DNA from: Symsagittifera roscoffensis
Lineage: Eukaryota; Xenacoelomorpha; Acoela; Convolutidae
Direction: 5' to 3'
DNA: 64,000 nt
NCBI RefSeq assembly: GCF_963678635.1
Contig: NC_087064.1
Span: 7,413,671-7,477,670, forward strand
Positions within the stretch are counted from its first letter, which is position 1, and every line of letters starts with the position of its first letter. A model generated the notes under the pieces. The model saw only the letters and a list, made by a program, of their open reading frames with translations. It did no database searches and was not told the origin of the DNA. Both the position numbers and the translations under genes were made by a program. Below are positions 22,318 to 33,300 of the stretch, piece by piece.

Positions 22318-22603
22318 ACAATATGTCTCTGATCTCCCAATATTTCGAAAATTTTCCCTAAGGCCTCGAAAGCAATTCATTTTCAATTTTCCAAAAGATT
22401 TAGTTCAGTTTCTGAGCGTGTTTAGTAATTTTTTTAAGAGGAGAGCTTTGAGATCTTTTGAAAGAAGACGTAGTAAAACATTGAAAAAAAGTTCAGAACT
22501 AATACAAAAAAGAACTCACCTTCACAAAAGAAGAAATATTTTAAGTTCAAGTAAAGGGTTACAATTGATATCTATCATACCCCTTTTGTCATTAAACGAT
22601 TGA
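22310..22603 (+). CDS. Conserved small basic Polinton ORF (97 aa)
   Basis: ATG 22310 to stop at 22601-22603. It starts SRQYVSDLPIFRKF, is rich in Arg/Lys (RRALRSFERRRSK), and ends in SSSKGLQLISIIPLL. Its start overlaps the end of the ATPase frame by 8 bases. It is uninterrupted although both neighbours are broken. I recognise it as part of a conserved gene order between ATPase and integrase in related elements, but know no function. Its charge would suit a nucleic-acid-binding or core protein. Confidence 0.6.
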   Translation: MSRQYVSDLPIFRKFSLRPRKQFIFNFPKDLVQFLSVFSNFFKRRALRSFERRRSKTLKKSSELIQKRTHLHKRRNILSSSKGLQLISIIPLLSLND

Positions 22604-22609
22604 CATAGT

Positions 22610-23853
22610 ATGGAACAGTTTGTTTTTTTCCGTACTCAGTTTATCAATCATAAAGTAAACTTCCAAGAAAACAAAAATTGGAAGAAAAGCAAGAAACACA
22701 GGTGATTGTATCAAAAAATTTTGATTCTGTTTACAGTGCTGTAAATGCGAGGTTGAAAACGAGCAACATTAAGCAGCTGTTGATTTAATTTTGAAATTTC
22801 TTAGAAATAAATTCAGCCAGTCAGACAATAATATATTAGATAACCGAGATACAAAAGAATCTATTGTAGACTTTGTGTGTGCACTAAAGCGTAAAAATAT
22901 CCGATTTTCTAGATATTAACCTTACTATTTTGGAAGCAACTCAACTTTCTGCTAATTTTGTTATTAAAAAGAATGCCAGTGCAAAAGACAAAGGAACTTG
23001 TATCCCTTTCAAAATCTGAAAGAGTAAGACTAAACAGATTGTATTCTAGGGGTAGAGCTGCGAACGGTTCTATTCTAAACTTGAGAAAAGCGAGTGGTTC
23101 ATCAAAAAAGAAAGTAGAAAAGTTTTTACAAACCAAGACATCATATAAAAAATTTGCTCCACCAATCAGGCGTTTCCGAAGACTTCAAGCTTTTTCAAAT
23201 ATATCAAGGAAATCTGGTGTATGGACTTGGCTTTTGTAGACAATTTAGCTGGTCAAAACAATGGAGTCAAGTATTTACTAGTTGTGGTGGATATTTTTTT
23301 GAGATTTGTCAGAGTTCAAACAATAAAAACAAAGTATGCCAAAGACACTTTACAAGCTTTCAGAAAAATGATTTCTAGAAAAAACACTCCTGAAAAACTT
23401 TAAGTTGTTAAATGAACAGAATTTGGGGAGTTTTTAAAAAATTTTGCATGGGGAAAGACATTGAAGTTTACACAACAATGAGTGAATCGAAAGCTGCGTT
23501 TGCAGAGAGAGCAATTCAGTCTTTAAAACATATAATATATCGTTACATTGAAGATCATGGTGAAAAATTTGTTCCCTAATTGCAGCAATTTGTTTCTACA
23601 TTGAACTGTCGCTATCATTTTATATCATTTTTGTATAACAAATTGTTCATGAAATATACTTAACCTAAAACTCAAAATTGGGGATAGAGCTAGAATTTCG
23701 AAGAATGATCTTCCGTTCCAAAAACGATACAAAACACAGTTTACAGATGAAATTTTTGAAATTTCGACAATATCTACAAAAAAAATTCCTACATACATCA
23801 TCAAAGATCTCAAAAAAGAAAAATTCTGGGAAAATTTTATGAGAAAGAGCTGA
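22610..23853 (+). pseudogene. Polinton integrase (retroviral DDE type), degraded
   Basis: Starts at ATG 22610; the first 300 bp change frame. The core appears at about 23070-23400: basic KKKVEKFLQTKTSYKKF, then MDLAFVDNLAGQNNGVKYLL with the first catalytic Asp. The second Asp region reads VVK-stop-TEFG at about 23403-23420, so this Asp is lost and a TGA follows. SKAAFAERAIQSLKH supplies the Glu at about 23490-23520. A chromodomain or SH3-like tail (RISKND, TDEIFEIS, TYIIKDL) extends to 23853. It lies between the small ORF and the putative capsid gene. Catalytically dead. Confidence 0.82.
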
Positions 23854-23913
23854 AAAAAAGTTCAAATTAAAGATAAGTCCTTTTTTAAATTGAATTTCTA
23901 TCGATCAGTTGTC

Positions 23914-24720
23914 ATGGAATCTTTTACTATAGAGCTAATTTCTAATGCTACTTTTAATTGTTATCCGAAAAATAGTCTTAGTTCCTTTAAAAATTTTCTA
24001 CCGAAACAAAAACATCTTAGAGGCGAATGGAGGTTGCTATTTCAGAAGTATCGTATCCTTTATTGTACCAAAACGTTACTGAGTGAAAGTTTACTTCCAA
24101 AGATGGGCGAGAATGTCCTGAGGAAAGAAGAAAGATTCAACCGATGCATATTGAACCTGGATTGTATCCAAGTATTGTTGATATAGTTGTAGCCATGAAT
24201 AACAAAATTCGAAAACGTATAGGCGCACAAAAATATGAATATAACGGAGTTTATGTTTAAGTAAATAAAATTACACAAAAAATTGCAAATCATTTACCTG
24301 AGGATCAATCAGTGTTTATAATTCAGAGTGCTGATTTGAGTCACATTTTTGAACAAAATCAGACAAGAGTTATAACGAAAGGAAAAGGTCCACATTATCC
24401 TCAGCATTCTTACGACATTGTAAGAATACATTCCCTAATGATTAATAGTGATATTATAGAGTATAATACAGTATGTGATGCAAAAACTCTTTTACTTTGT
24501 TGTATTCCTTTCATTTCCAAGACAAAAAAATTTAAGAGATAATATCTACAGGACAGTACATGAATTATAAACCCTTTATGAATCTACAATTTAAAAAATT
24601 ATTAAAAGACTCTTTCCACAGCATAAAAACAGAACTAAGGATACTACAGGTGACAAAAATTGAAAAACAAATTATTCTGTGATATATCAGTTTATGAACC
24701 CATACTCTAAACCGGAACCT
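23914..24720 (+). pseudogene. Conserved Polinton structural-type protein, possibly minor capsid (broken)
   Basis: ATG 23914 opens ESFTIELISNATFNCYPKN. The first frame lasts to about 24030; the continuation is in another frame (SKDGRECPEER, HIEPGLYPSIVDIVVAMNNKI, HLPEDQSVFIIQSADLSHIF, KGKGPHYPQ). A TAA occurs at about 24258. The C-terminus near 24550-24660 is frameshifted. It is the last gene before the right TIR. Size and beta-rich pattern would fit a single-jelly-roll penton-like protein, but this is inference without a structure. Confidence 0.4.
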
Positions 24721-24869
24721 AATTTTGTCGAAACTTACCATCTGAACCTTACCATCCAAAAAATGTATTTTTTCGATTTTTCAAGATAAAAAGTTTTTTC
24801 AAGACAAAAAAATTTTTGCAAGTAAAACTTAAATAAATATCATATTTTTCTTTCGAAATTTACCATTTT

Positions 24870-25217
24870 ATCATCTTACCATCTGAAAGTTTGCCATCGT
24901 AAAACATTAAAAATCCTATTACCTATCCGTATGAGTTGTTTATTCGCTACAATGATTTTCTAAATTGCAGGGAAATATATACACTATACTATTATTTGGG
25001 AAGTTTGGGCGCCGGAAAATCTTACCATCTGAAACTTACCATCTGAAACCTGGTATCTTAAAACGTTGGGAAACCTAGTCCTGTCTTAATATTTTGGGAA
25101 ATCTATAGCCTATAATAATACATAGGGTGATGACCGGATACTCTATAGCCTATGCTAATACATGAGGTCATCAACCCCCCCCCCCTCCCCGGCTGAATTC
25201 ATCCAATATATACTACT
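24870..25217 (-). repeat. Polinton right terminal inverted repeat
   Basis: Reverse complement of 1385-1695, slightly longer because of small insertions. It includes a C-tract at about 25175-25190 and the hairpin arms GGTGATGACC / GGTCATCA. Short TTACCATCTGAAA repeats continue inward to about 24735. Confidence 0.88.
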
Positions 25218-25223
25218 CTTGTT
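25218..25223. repeat. 6-bp target site duplication, right copy (CTTGTT)
   Basis: Exact match to 1379-1384 and directly adjacent to the element end ...TACTACT. Confidence 0.9.
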
Positions 25224-27356
25224 TTGTTTAAAAGTGGAACAAGCTGAGGCGTGATAGTCCAGCGAACCAAAGTTAGCGAACGACCTTCTTTTGTCAATGT
25301 CATCACAAGGTTTATAGCAACCAGAACTTGTGCCGGTGTTCATTCCGCTGTAGTTGCCGTAGTTGTTCTAGCGATTCTGAGCGCTTGGTTTTATGAGCAG
25401 ATATTCACGGGATTTCATGCGCAAATCATGGGGCGTGGGCACGGATTCCGCTGACAAGGTAAGTGGGTGGCCAACTTGATCTTCAGTACATCACTCTTTA
25501 CTCCGTCCATGAACTTCGAGGCTATGGCTAAGTTCCGTCCTGAGATTATCTCATCAGGACTACTTCCCCTTTTGAGCAGTTCGATGTTATCCAAAAACTT
25601 GCCGATAGACTCATCGTCTCTTTGGCGCCTCTTCTCAAATCTCACCATCGCTTGATGCCCTGCACAACCCGGGCCGAAACGAGTCAGCAAAATTTCAAGA
25701 ATTTTCTGAGCACTGTCGCGTTCATTTGTCCTTTTCGTCATCACACAGATTAGGACCGTGGCTTCTAAATTGCTGGTCAGTGCGATACATTACTGTTTCT
25801 TTGAAAAGTTTTCTTCCTCAATGGGTAACTTCATTACTTCTATCCAAGTGTCGCTGCAGCCATCTATTTGACTCATCTTTGTACGACTTTGGTTTGTTGA
25901 GTGTCCTTCGAGACCTTTCCCCTCTCTCAGTAGACTTCGATAGCTTAGTAATAAACGTCTCAAGAGAACTGTTCAATGGTTTAAACCTTAAACCGTGCAT
26001 CGTAGTATCATGCAGAGTGGTGGTGAAATCTGGAACCAATCTGACCTGTGGCACTGTGGGCAAACAAGCCCCTGGTGTAGCTTTCGCCTCTGGCGTGGTT
26101 GTATCCGTCAAACCTGCCCTGGGCGGGGCTGCCTTAGGAATCTCTCTATGATTAGGCTCAAAACTTGTTCTCAATCTCGGGGACCCTCGGCATGTCTTGG
26201 TACTCTGAATCCGTTTGTAGCCTGACGCGAGTTTCCCCTTGAACCGGAATTGTTTTCTTAGTTGCTGCTGCTCAAGAGCTCTTCAAGCTACCGCATCATA
26301 AGATTAGCCTTAGTGTCAAATCTTATTTCCAAGTTTATCATCGTTTGAGCATATGTGTTGTCAAGATCGTTCAATAATCGCTCGATCTCTCGTGTCATCC
26401 GGCTATCTCTCTCTTCAGACTCCTTGGCAGCCAGAGCCAAGATCCCCGCAAGGCACTGATCGTTATTTTGATTCAATTCGGCCTATCGCTTTTTGCTTGT
26501 GATTTCGCGTCGGCAAGACATGCCAACCTGCCATGTTGAGCCTTCTACTCCACTCGATTGATCATTTTTGTCATGCCTTGCAGTAGTTCTTCAAGGCTTG
26601 TCATTACATTGGCAAACATGCCTCTCACTCACCTGCCGTACCCAAAACTGGAGTCAGACCTAGAAACGATGATGTCAATTGAGGTTGCAGTCTAGTGCTT
26701 GATGACACACCACCATTTGGCGTTCCCATCGACGTCATCAGCCTATCAAATGTCGAGGACGCTCCCATTGTTATCCCATTTGACATCGGTCTTGATGGCG
26801 AATTGGACTTCGCTTTCTTATTCTTCTCCCGTCTCGGGCTGGGGAGTAATATCCTTTTCCGAGTGCATAAATCCCGGTTGGTTAAGTCCAGAAGACAGTT
26901 CATCAGTTCGGAGAGACGCCATGCGTTCATCATAAAACGTTTTAAAACTCGTTTTTGCTCCTGAACTCGACTGTTCTTCTCTGGGACTTATGCTCGACAT
27001 CATCGCGTTCTTACTGTTTGGTCAGAGAAGATTGCTCCTTTCTTCGATCACTGTTCTCGGTCTCCGATCTAGAAGGCCTTTTGAATTCAAGTTCCTCTCC
27101 TGTATTGGCCTTGGGACGCTACGAGGTATTCTGGATTCTTCGATTCGTTCCGGCTAAAAATTGTCTGCAGACCATTCTAGGTCTTCGTGATGGTTACAGT
27201 TGGGTCGGCTCAGCGTTTGTTCCCTTTCCCCGATGGGATCAGTTGGTGTCAATTTCGCTGCTACGGCCTCATTATTCGCCCTTCATCATCATCTAGATTC
27301 TTTTCGCTTCTTAGTTTTATTCCGCTCACTAGTAGATCACTACGAATTTCACTCAT
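25224..27356 (-). pseudogene. Ty3/gypsy gag, 5' part (upstream of the Polinton insertion)
   Basis: Minus strand from an ATG at 27356 (MSEIRSDLLVSGIKLRSEK) that soon meets stops. Then come frames at 26818-27003 and 26625-26933, and a coiled-coil-like stretch at 26288-26476. The capsid-like region follows (NKPKSYKDES at about 25880; DTWIEVMKL then SNLEATVL across a frame change; KILEILLTRFGPG...MVRFEKRRQRDDESIGKFLD at 25415-25744). The first zinc knuckle is degraded (FANFGSLDYHASAC, two Cys to Phe). Order matches the plus-strand element at 54.8-56.1 kb. The reading resumes at 1378. Confidence 0.78.
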
Positions 27357-30300
27357 TGACTCACTAGCAAAAACGTTGGAGATGCTGCTAATCGTAGATT
27401 GGCTGCGCCGCGAATTTATTCTCCGCGTGTTTCCCGTGCTCAGCCTGGGAATCTAATTCAATTCTCTTGTACCACAAGTACCACAATAAAAAAGAAGACA
27501 ATTGTATGTCTACTTGCTCAATTCCTTCAAAACCAAAAACGTCTTTTTAACCTCTTAGAGATTCTATGAAAGAGTCTACTAGGGTTGAAAACAGGGTCTG
27601 CCAAATGTCGAGTTACTACTAACTCCACTCGAACACTTCGTGTATAATAGTATCTCAAAAATCTGTAAGATATAATAACCAAGCACACAAAACACAGATA
27701 ACAATAAAATAAAAACAAACCCTATAAGTGACAGCGACCTCTCATTCCGGAATCACATTACTGCTGCAGACGTATCAAGTCACTGCCTCGTTTAAAATTG
27801 AACAATGTTTTGTAAAATAGCAGTGATGGTTTCAATAATAGATAAATGAAACTTAATCTTAGAGAAAAAGACCTTCCTCAGTTTGAACACTCCAAATGAA
27901 CGAAGCTCAGGACACTGCCGTCTAAAGTGAGTCTGTCTTGCCTATTACACTTTTCGAGGTCTTCTTCTACGTGTCCTGCGATTGTCCGAGCTGTCCTTTT
28001 AAGTTGCTCAAGGCAGACTCTGATCGAAAAGATTTAGTATCCAAGCAAAATCTTTCCCACACTCGGACAGATCCAAGTGCACGAGAGTGGGAACCTTTTT
28101 CATATCAAGTGAGTGTTTCTAGCCTAACACACTCACCGAGTTTTTCTTCTATATGTCCTCCGATTACCCGAGCCTTCCTACTAAGTAGCTCAAGGCAACC
28201 TTTGATAAAAAAAAAACAATCGAAAAAACTGTTCGAGTACTCCTGATGAACTCGATCTAGAATCTAAAAGTGACTGCTAGTCTCCGGGTCAACTGGTCTA
28301 TTTGTTCCTAACTTACACACATCGTAGGTGAATGACCTTCTATTTCAAATTTTCACTAAGGAGGGTTGTTAAGGGGCTTAACAGTCTCCAGAGGGTTAAT
28401 TTGAGGGTTTCCCAAAAATCACGAAATCAAGTGTTTTCACCGCTGTGAAGACTCTGATTGCAAACAAATTACTTATAACAATGTTGGTTGACCCGTTCAA
28501 CCTACCCAGTGAGATAAAAACGGGGTTTTAAGAAGAAAAAAAACTGTCGCTGGTAGGGTTCCCTAAAATTGGGTTCCTCCATGCTAACAATTTCTTTAAA
28601 AAATTTCTTTTCTGCATTATCGAACTAAAAACGGTTGCTGTTCACAAAAACGATTTAAAATGTCAACTTATGGTACCAAAACTATTTCAATCGGTTCGTT
28701 AGTCTTTCGGAAGTCAGCAAAAATGCGTTTTGCCAAATTGGCCTTTTTCCACTTCTTATACAGATTCGCAATTCTTGCTGAAAGTGCTTGAAAATAATTA
28801 TAACGAGCGCAGTAGCGCTGTACAGCACTGGCAAAAAACCAGACCAAATTTGGTTTAAAAACAAAAATTTGGTTAAAAACTATCAAAATTGGATCAACCG
28901 ATTTCTTCTTTTTCCGATCTTTAAACCTCTTCCTCTATCCACTTAGCTTTTCGGTGGTAAAATGAAAACTGTTCTAGTAGCTGAGCTTGTTGTGCTAGCA
29001 AGCTTCTAATGCAAAGTTGTTTAAAAACTCGAAAAAATTAACCCTCTAAACATATTGACGAAATTAGGAAAACTACGAAAGATTTTGATCGAAATTTTTA
29101 AATTTCGCCAGCTTTTAATGAGTATTTTTCCGCGCGGTTTCTTTAGTTATTGGGCTTGAACTAAGTAGTAGGTCACTGCGCTGAAGCTTTATATTGTTAG
29201 GAAAAAACTTGGATGTCTAAAAACTTGGGGTTAACGGTTTGGGGTGTTAAAGTTTAGGGTATTTTTTGGATCTAAATGGGAGAAAAATAATATATAATAA
29301 GAGAAATAACCTATTAGTAGTCGTTAATCAATATTAAATTAATCTCCTTTACTTCAAAATACCCGAATTCAGACCTTTAACTTGGAAATTTGCAATCGAT
29401 GGAGAGTACAATTGTGTCCCCCTCCAGCTAAGTTTATTGAAATAGTACCTGAGCAATACTAAAATTGTGTTAACGTTACCCAAAAGTCGTTGGGGATGTT
29501 GTCACGGTTCTCCCCTGTTGTTTCTGGAACAAGTCAGTCAGCTTGCCACTCTACCTTCTATCCTCCGGTCACCTGAAAAATTAATATTAACGAGCTTAAA
29601 TACTCAAGCAACACTCGAGTGACGGTACCTAACCGTTTAGTTAAACACTCGGTCTTTCTATCAGAAAAGATGTAAATCAATTTGAAAAAACAAAAAATAG
29701 GAAGTCAGATCACATCCCGTACGGAAATATTATATAAACGGTCATTTTTTTTGTTTTTTGCTGTTTTTGGTCAATTTTGGGTTTTTTACTGTTTTTTGTT
29801 CTTTTCCGTGTTCATGTAAGTTTTTGTTTTGGCTTTATCTTGGCTATACTTTATTTTTGTTTGGTTTTGAGCTTTCAGCCTCAAAAAAGAAAACTTATTT
29901 ATGCCTACTTGCTCAATTCCGTCAATATCAAAAATGTCTTTTTAACCTCTCAGAGGTTCTATGAATAACTCTACTAAGGTTAAACACAGGGTCTGCCAAG
30001 TGTTGAGTTACTACTAACTCCACTCAAACACTTAGTGTATAATCGTGTCTCAAAAGTACGTAAGATATAATAACCAAGCACACAAAACACAATTAACAAA
30101 AAAAATAACAACACACTCTATAGGTGACAGCCAGCTCACGTTCCAGAATCACTTTACTGCTGCAGACGTATCAAATCACTGCCTCGTTTAAAATAGAATG
30201 AAGTTATGTAAAATAGCAGTGATTATTTCAATAATGGATAAATGAAACTTAGTCTTAGAGAGAAAAGACTTTTTGGAGGTAAAATGAAAACTGTTCTAGT

Positions 30301-33300
30301 AGCTGAGCTGCTTGTGCTATCAAGCTCCTAATGCGAAGTTTTTTAAAAACTCAAAAAATTAACCCTCTAAACATATTGACGAAATTAGGAAAACTATGAA
30401 AGATTTTGATCGAAATTTTTAAATTTCGCCAGCTTTTACTGAGTTTTTTCCCTCGCGGTTTCTTTAGTTAATGGGCTTGACCTACGTAGTAGGTCACTGC
30501 GCTGAAGCTTTATATTGTTCGGAAAAAACTTGGATGTCTAAAAACTTGGGGTTAACGGTTTGGGGTGTTTAAAAGTTAGGGTATTTTACGGATCTAAATT
30601 GGAGAAAGGTAATGTATAATAAGGGTAAAAACCTATTAGTAGTCGTTAATCAGTAATAATATACTCCGCTTTACATCAAAATACCCGAATTAAGACTTTT
30701 AAATCGGAAAATTGCAAACGATGCAGGGTACAATCGGACCGCGCCAATTGTGTCCCCCTCCAGCTAAGTTTATTGAATAGTACCTGAATAATACTAAAAT
30801 TGTGTTAACGTTACCCAACAGTCATTGGGGATGTTGTCATTGTTGTCCCCTGTTGTGTCTGGAATACGTCAGTCAGCTTGCCACTCTACCTTCTACCCTT
30901 ATCGCGTTCTTACTGTTTGGTCAGAGAAGATTGCTCCTTTCTTCGACCACTGTTCTCGGTCTCCGATCTAGAAGGCCTTTTGAATTCAAGTTCCTCTCCT
31001 TTATTGGCCTTGGGACGCTACGAGGTATTCTGGATTCTTCGATTCGTTCCGGCTAAAAATTGTCTGCAGACCATTCTAGGTCTTCGTGATGATTACAGTT
31101 GGGTCGGCTCAGCGTTTGTTCCCTTTCCCCGATGGGATCAGTTGGTGTCAATTTCGCTGCTACGGCCTCATTATTCGCCCTTCATCATCATCTAGATTCT
31201 TTTCGCTTCTTAGTTTTATTCCGCTCACTAGTAGATCACTACGAATTTCACTCATTGACTCACTAGCAAAAACGTTGGAGATGCTGCTAATCGTAGATTG
31301 GCTGCGCCGCGAATTTATTCTCCGCGTGTTTCCCGTGCTCAGCCTGGGAATCTAATTCAATTCTCTTGTACCACAAGTACCACAATAAAAAAGAAGACAA
31401 TTGTATGTCTACTTGCTCAATTCCTTCAAAACCAAAAACGTCTTTTTAACCTCTTAGAGATTCTATGAAAGAGTCTACTAGGGTTGAAAACAGGGTCTGC
31501 CAAATGTCGAGTTACTACTAACTCCACTCGAACACTTCGTGTATAATAGTATCTCAAAAATCTGTAAGATATAATAACCAAGCACACAAAACACAGATAA
31601 CAATAAAATAAAAACACACCCTATAAGTGACAGCGACCTCTCATTCCGGAATCACTTTACTGCTGCAGACGTATCAAGTCACTGCCTCGTTTAAAATTGA
31701 ACAATGTTTTGTAAAATAGCAGTGATGGTTTCAATAATAGATAAATGAAACTTAATCTTAGAGAAAAAGACCTTCCTCAGTTTGAACACTCCAAATGAAC
31801 GAAGCTCAGGACACTGCCGTCTAAAGTGAGTCTGTCTTGCCTATTACACTTTTCGAGGTCTTCTTCTACGTGTCCTGCGATTGTCCGAGCTGTCCTTTTA
31901 AGTTGCTCAAGGCAGACTCTGATCGAAAAGAGTTAGTATCAAAGCAAAATCTTTCCCACACTCGGACAGATCCAAGTGCACGAGAGTGGGAACCTTTTTC
32001 ATATCAAGTGAGTGTTTCTAGCCTAACACACTCTCCGAGTTTTTCTTCTATATGTCCTCCGATTACCCGAGCCTTCCTACTAAGTAGCTCAAGGCAACCT
32101 TTGATAAAAAAAAACAATCGAAAAAACTGTTCGAGTACTCCTGATGAACTCGATCTAGAATCCAAAAGTGACTGCTAGTCTCCGGGTCAACTGGTCTATT
32201 TGTTCCTAACTTACACACATCGTAGGTGAATGACCTTCTATTTCAAATTTTCACTAAGGAGGGTTGTTAAGGGGCTTAACAGTCTCCAGAGGGTTAATTT
32301 GAGGGTTTCCCAAAAATCACGAAATCAAGTGTTTTCACCGCTGTGAAGACTCTGATTGCAAACAAATTACTTATAACAATGTTGGTTGACCCGTTCAACC
32401 TACCCAGTGAGATAAAAACGGGGTTTTAAGAAGAAAAAAAACTGTCGCTGGTAGGGTTCCCTAAAATTGGGTTCCTCCATACTAACAATTTCTTTAAAAA
32501 ATTTCTTTTCTGCATTATCGAACTAAAAACGGTTGCTGTTCACAAAAAAGATTTAAAATGTCAACTTATGGTACCAAAACTATTTCAATCGGTTCGTTAG
32601 TCTTTCAGAAGTCAGCAAAAATGCGTTTTGCCAAATTGGCCTTTTTCCACTTCTTATACAGATTCGCAATTCTTGCTGAAAGTGCTTGAAAATAATTATA
32701 ACGAGCGCAGTAGCGCTGTACAGCACTGGCAAAAAACCAGACCAAATTTGGTTTAAAAACAAAAATTTGGTTAAAAACTATCAAAATTGGATCAACCGAT
32801 TTCTTCTTTTTCCGATCTTTAAACCTCTTCCTCTATCCACTTAGCTTTTCGGAGGTAAAATGAAAACTGTTCTAGTAGCTGAGCTTGTTGTGCTAGCAAG
32901 CTTCTAATGCAAAGTTGTTTAAAAACTCGAAAAAAATAACCCTCTAAACATATTGACGAAATTAGGAAAACTACGAAAGATTTTGATCGAAATTTTTAAA
33001 TTTCGCCAGCTTTTAATGAGTATTTTTCCGCGCGGTTTCTTTAGTTATTGGGCTTGAACTAAGTAGTAGGTCACTGCGCTGAAGCTTTATATTGTTAGGA
33101 AAAAACTTGGATGTCTAAAAACTTGGGGTTAACGGTTTGGGGTGTTAAAGTTTAGGGTATTTTTTGGATCTAAATGGGAGAAAAGTAATATATAATAAGA
33201 GAAATAACCTATTAGTAGTCGTTAATCAATATTAAATTACTCTCCTTTACTTCAAAATACCCGAATTCAGACCTTTAACTTGGAAATTTGCAATCGATGG

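Larger units (their letters stand above)
1385..25217. mobile_element. Polinton/Maverick element, degenerate and internally rearranged
   Basis: The element is 23,833 bp, starts AGTAGTATAT and ends ATATACTACT. It has terminal inverted repeats of roughly 310-350 bp and an exact 6-bp duplication. Its gene set is that of a Polinton: protein-primed polymerase B, FtsK/HerA-type packaging ATPase, retroviral-type integrase and conserved accessory ORFs. No cysteine protease or double-jelly-roll major capsid gene was recognised. It exceeds the usual 15-20 kb because polymerase and plus-strand blocks are present three to four times. Almost all frames are broken, so it is a fossil. The interior is markedly AT-rich compared with the gypsy pol at 57-63 kb. 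Confidence 0.88.

Noticed and set aside
25174-25190. C-tract as evidence of an assembly gap or linker
   Set aside because: The left TIR has the matching G-tract at the same position, so it belongs to the element ends.
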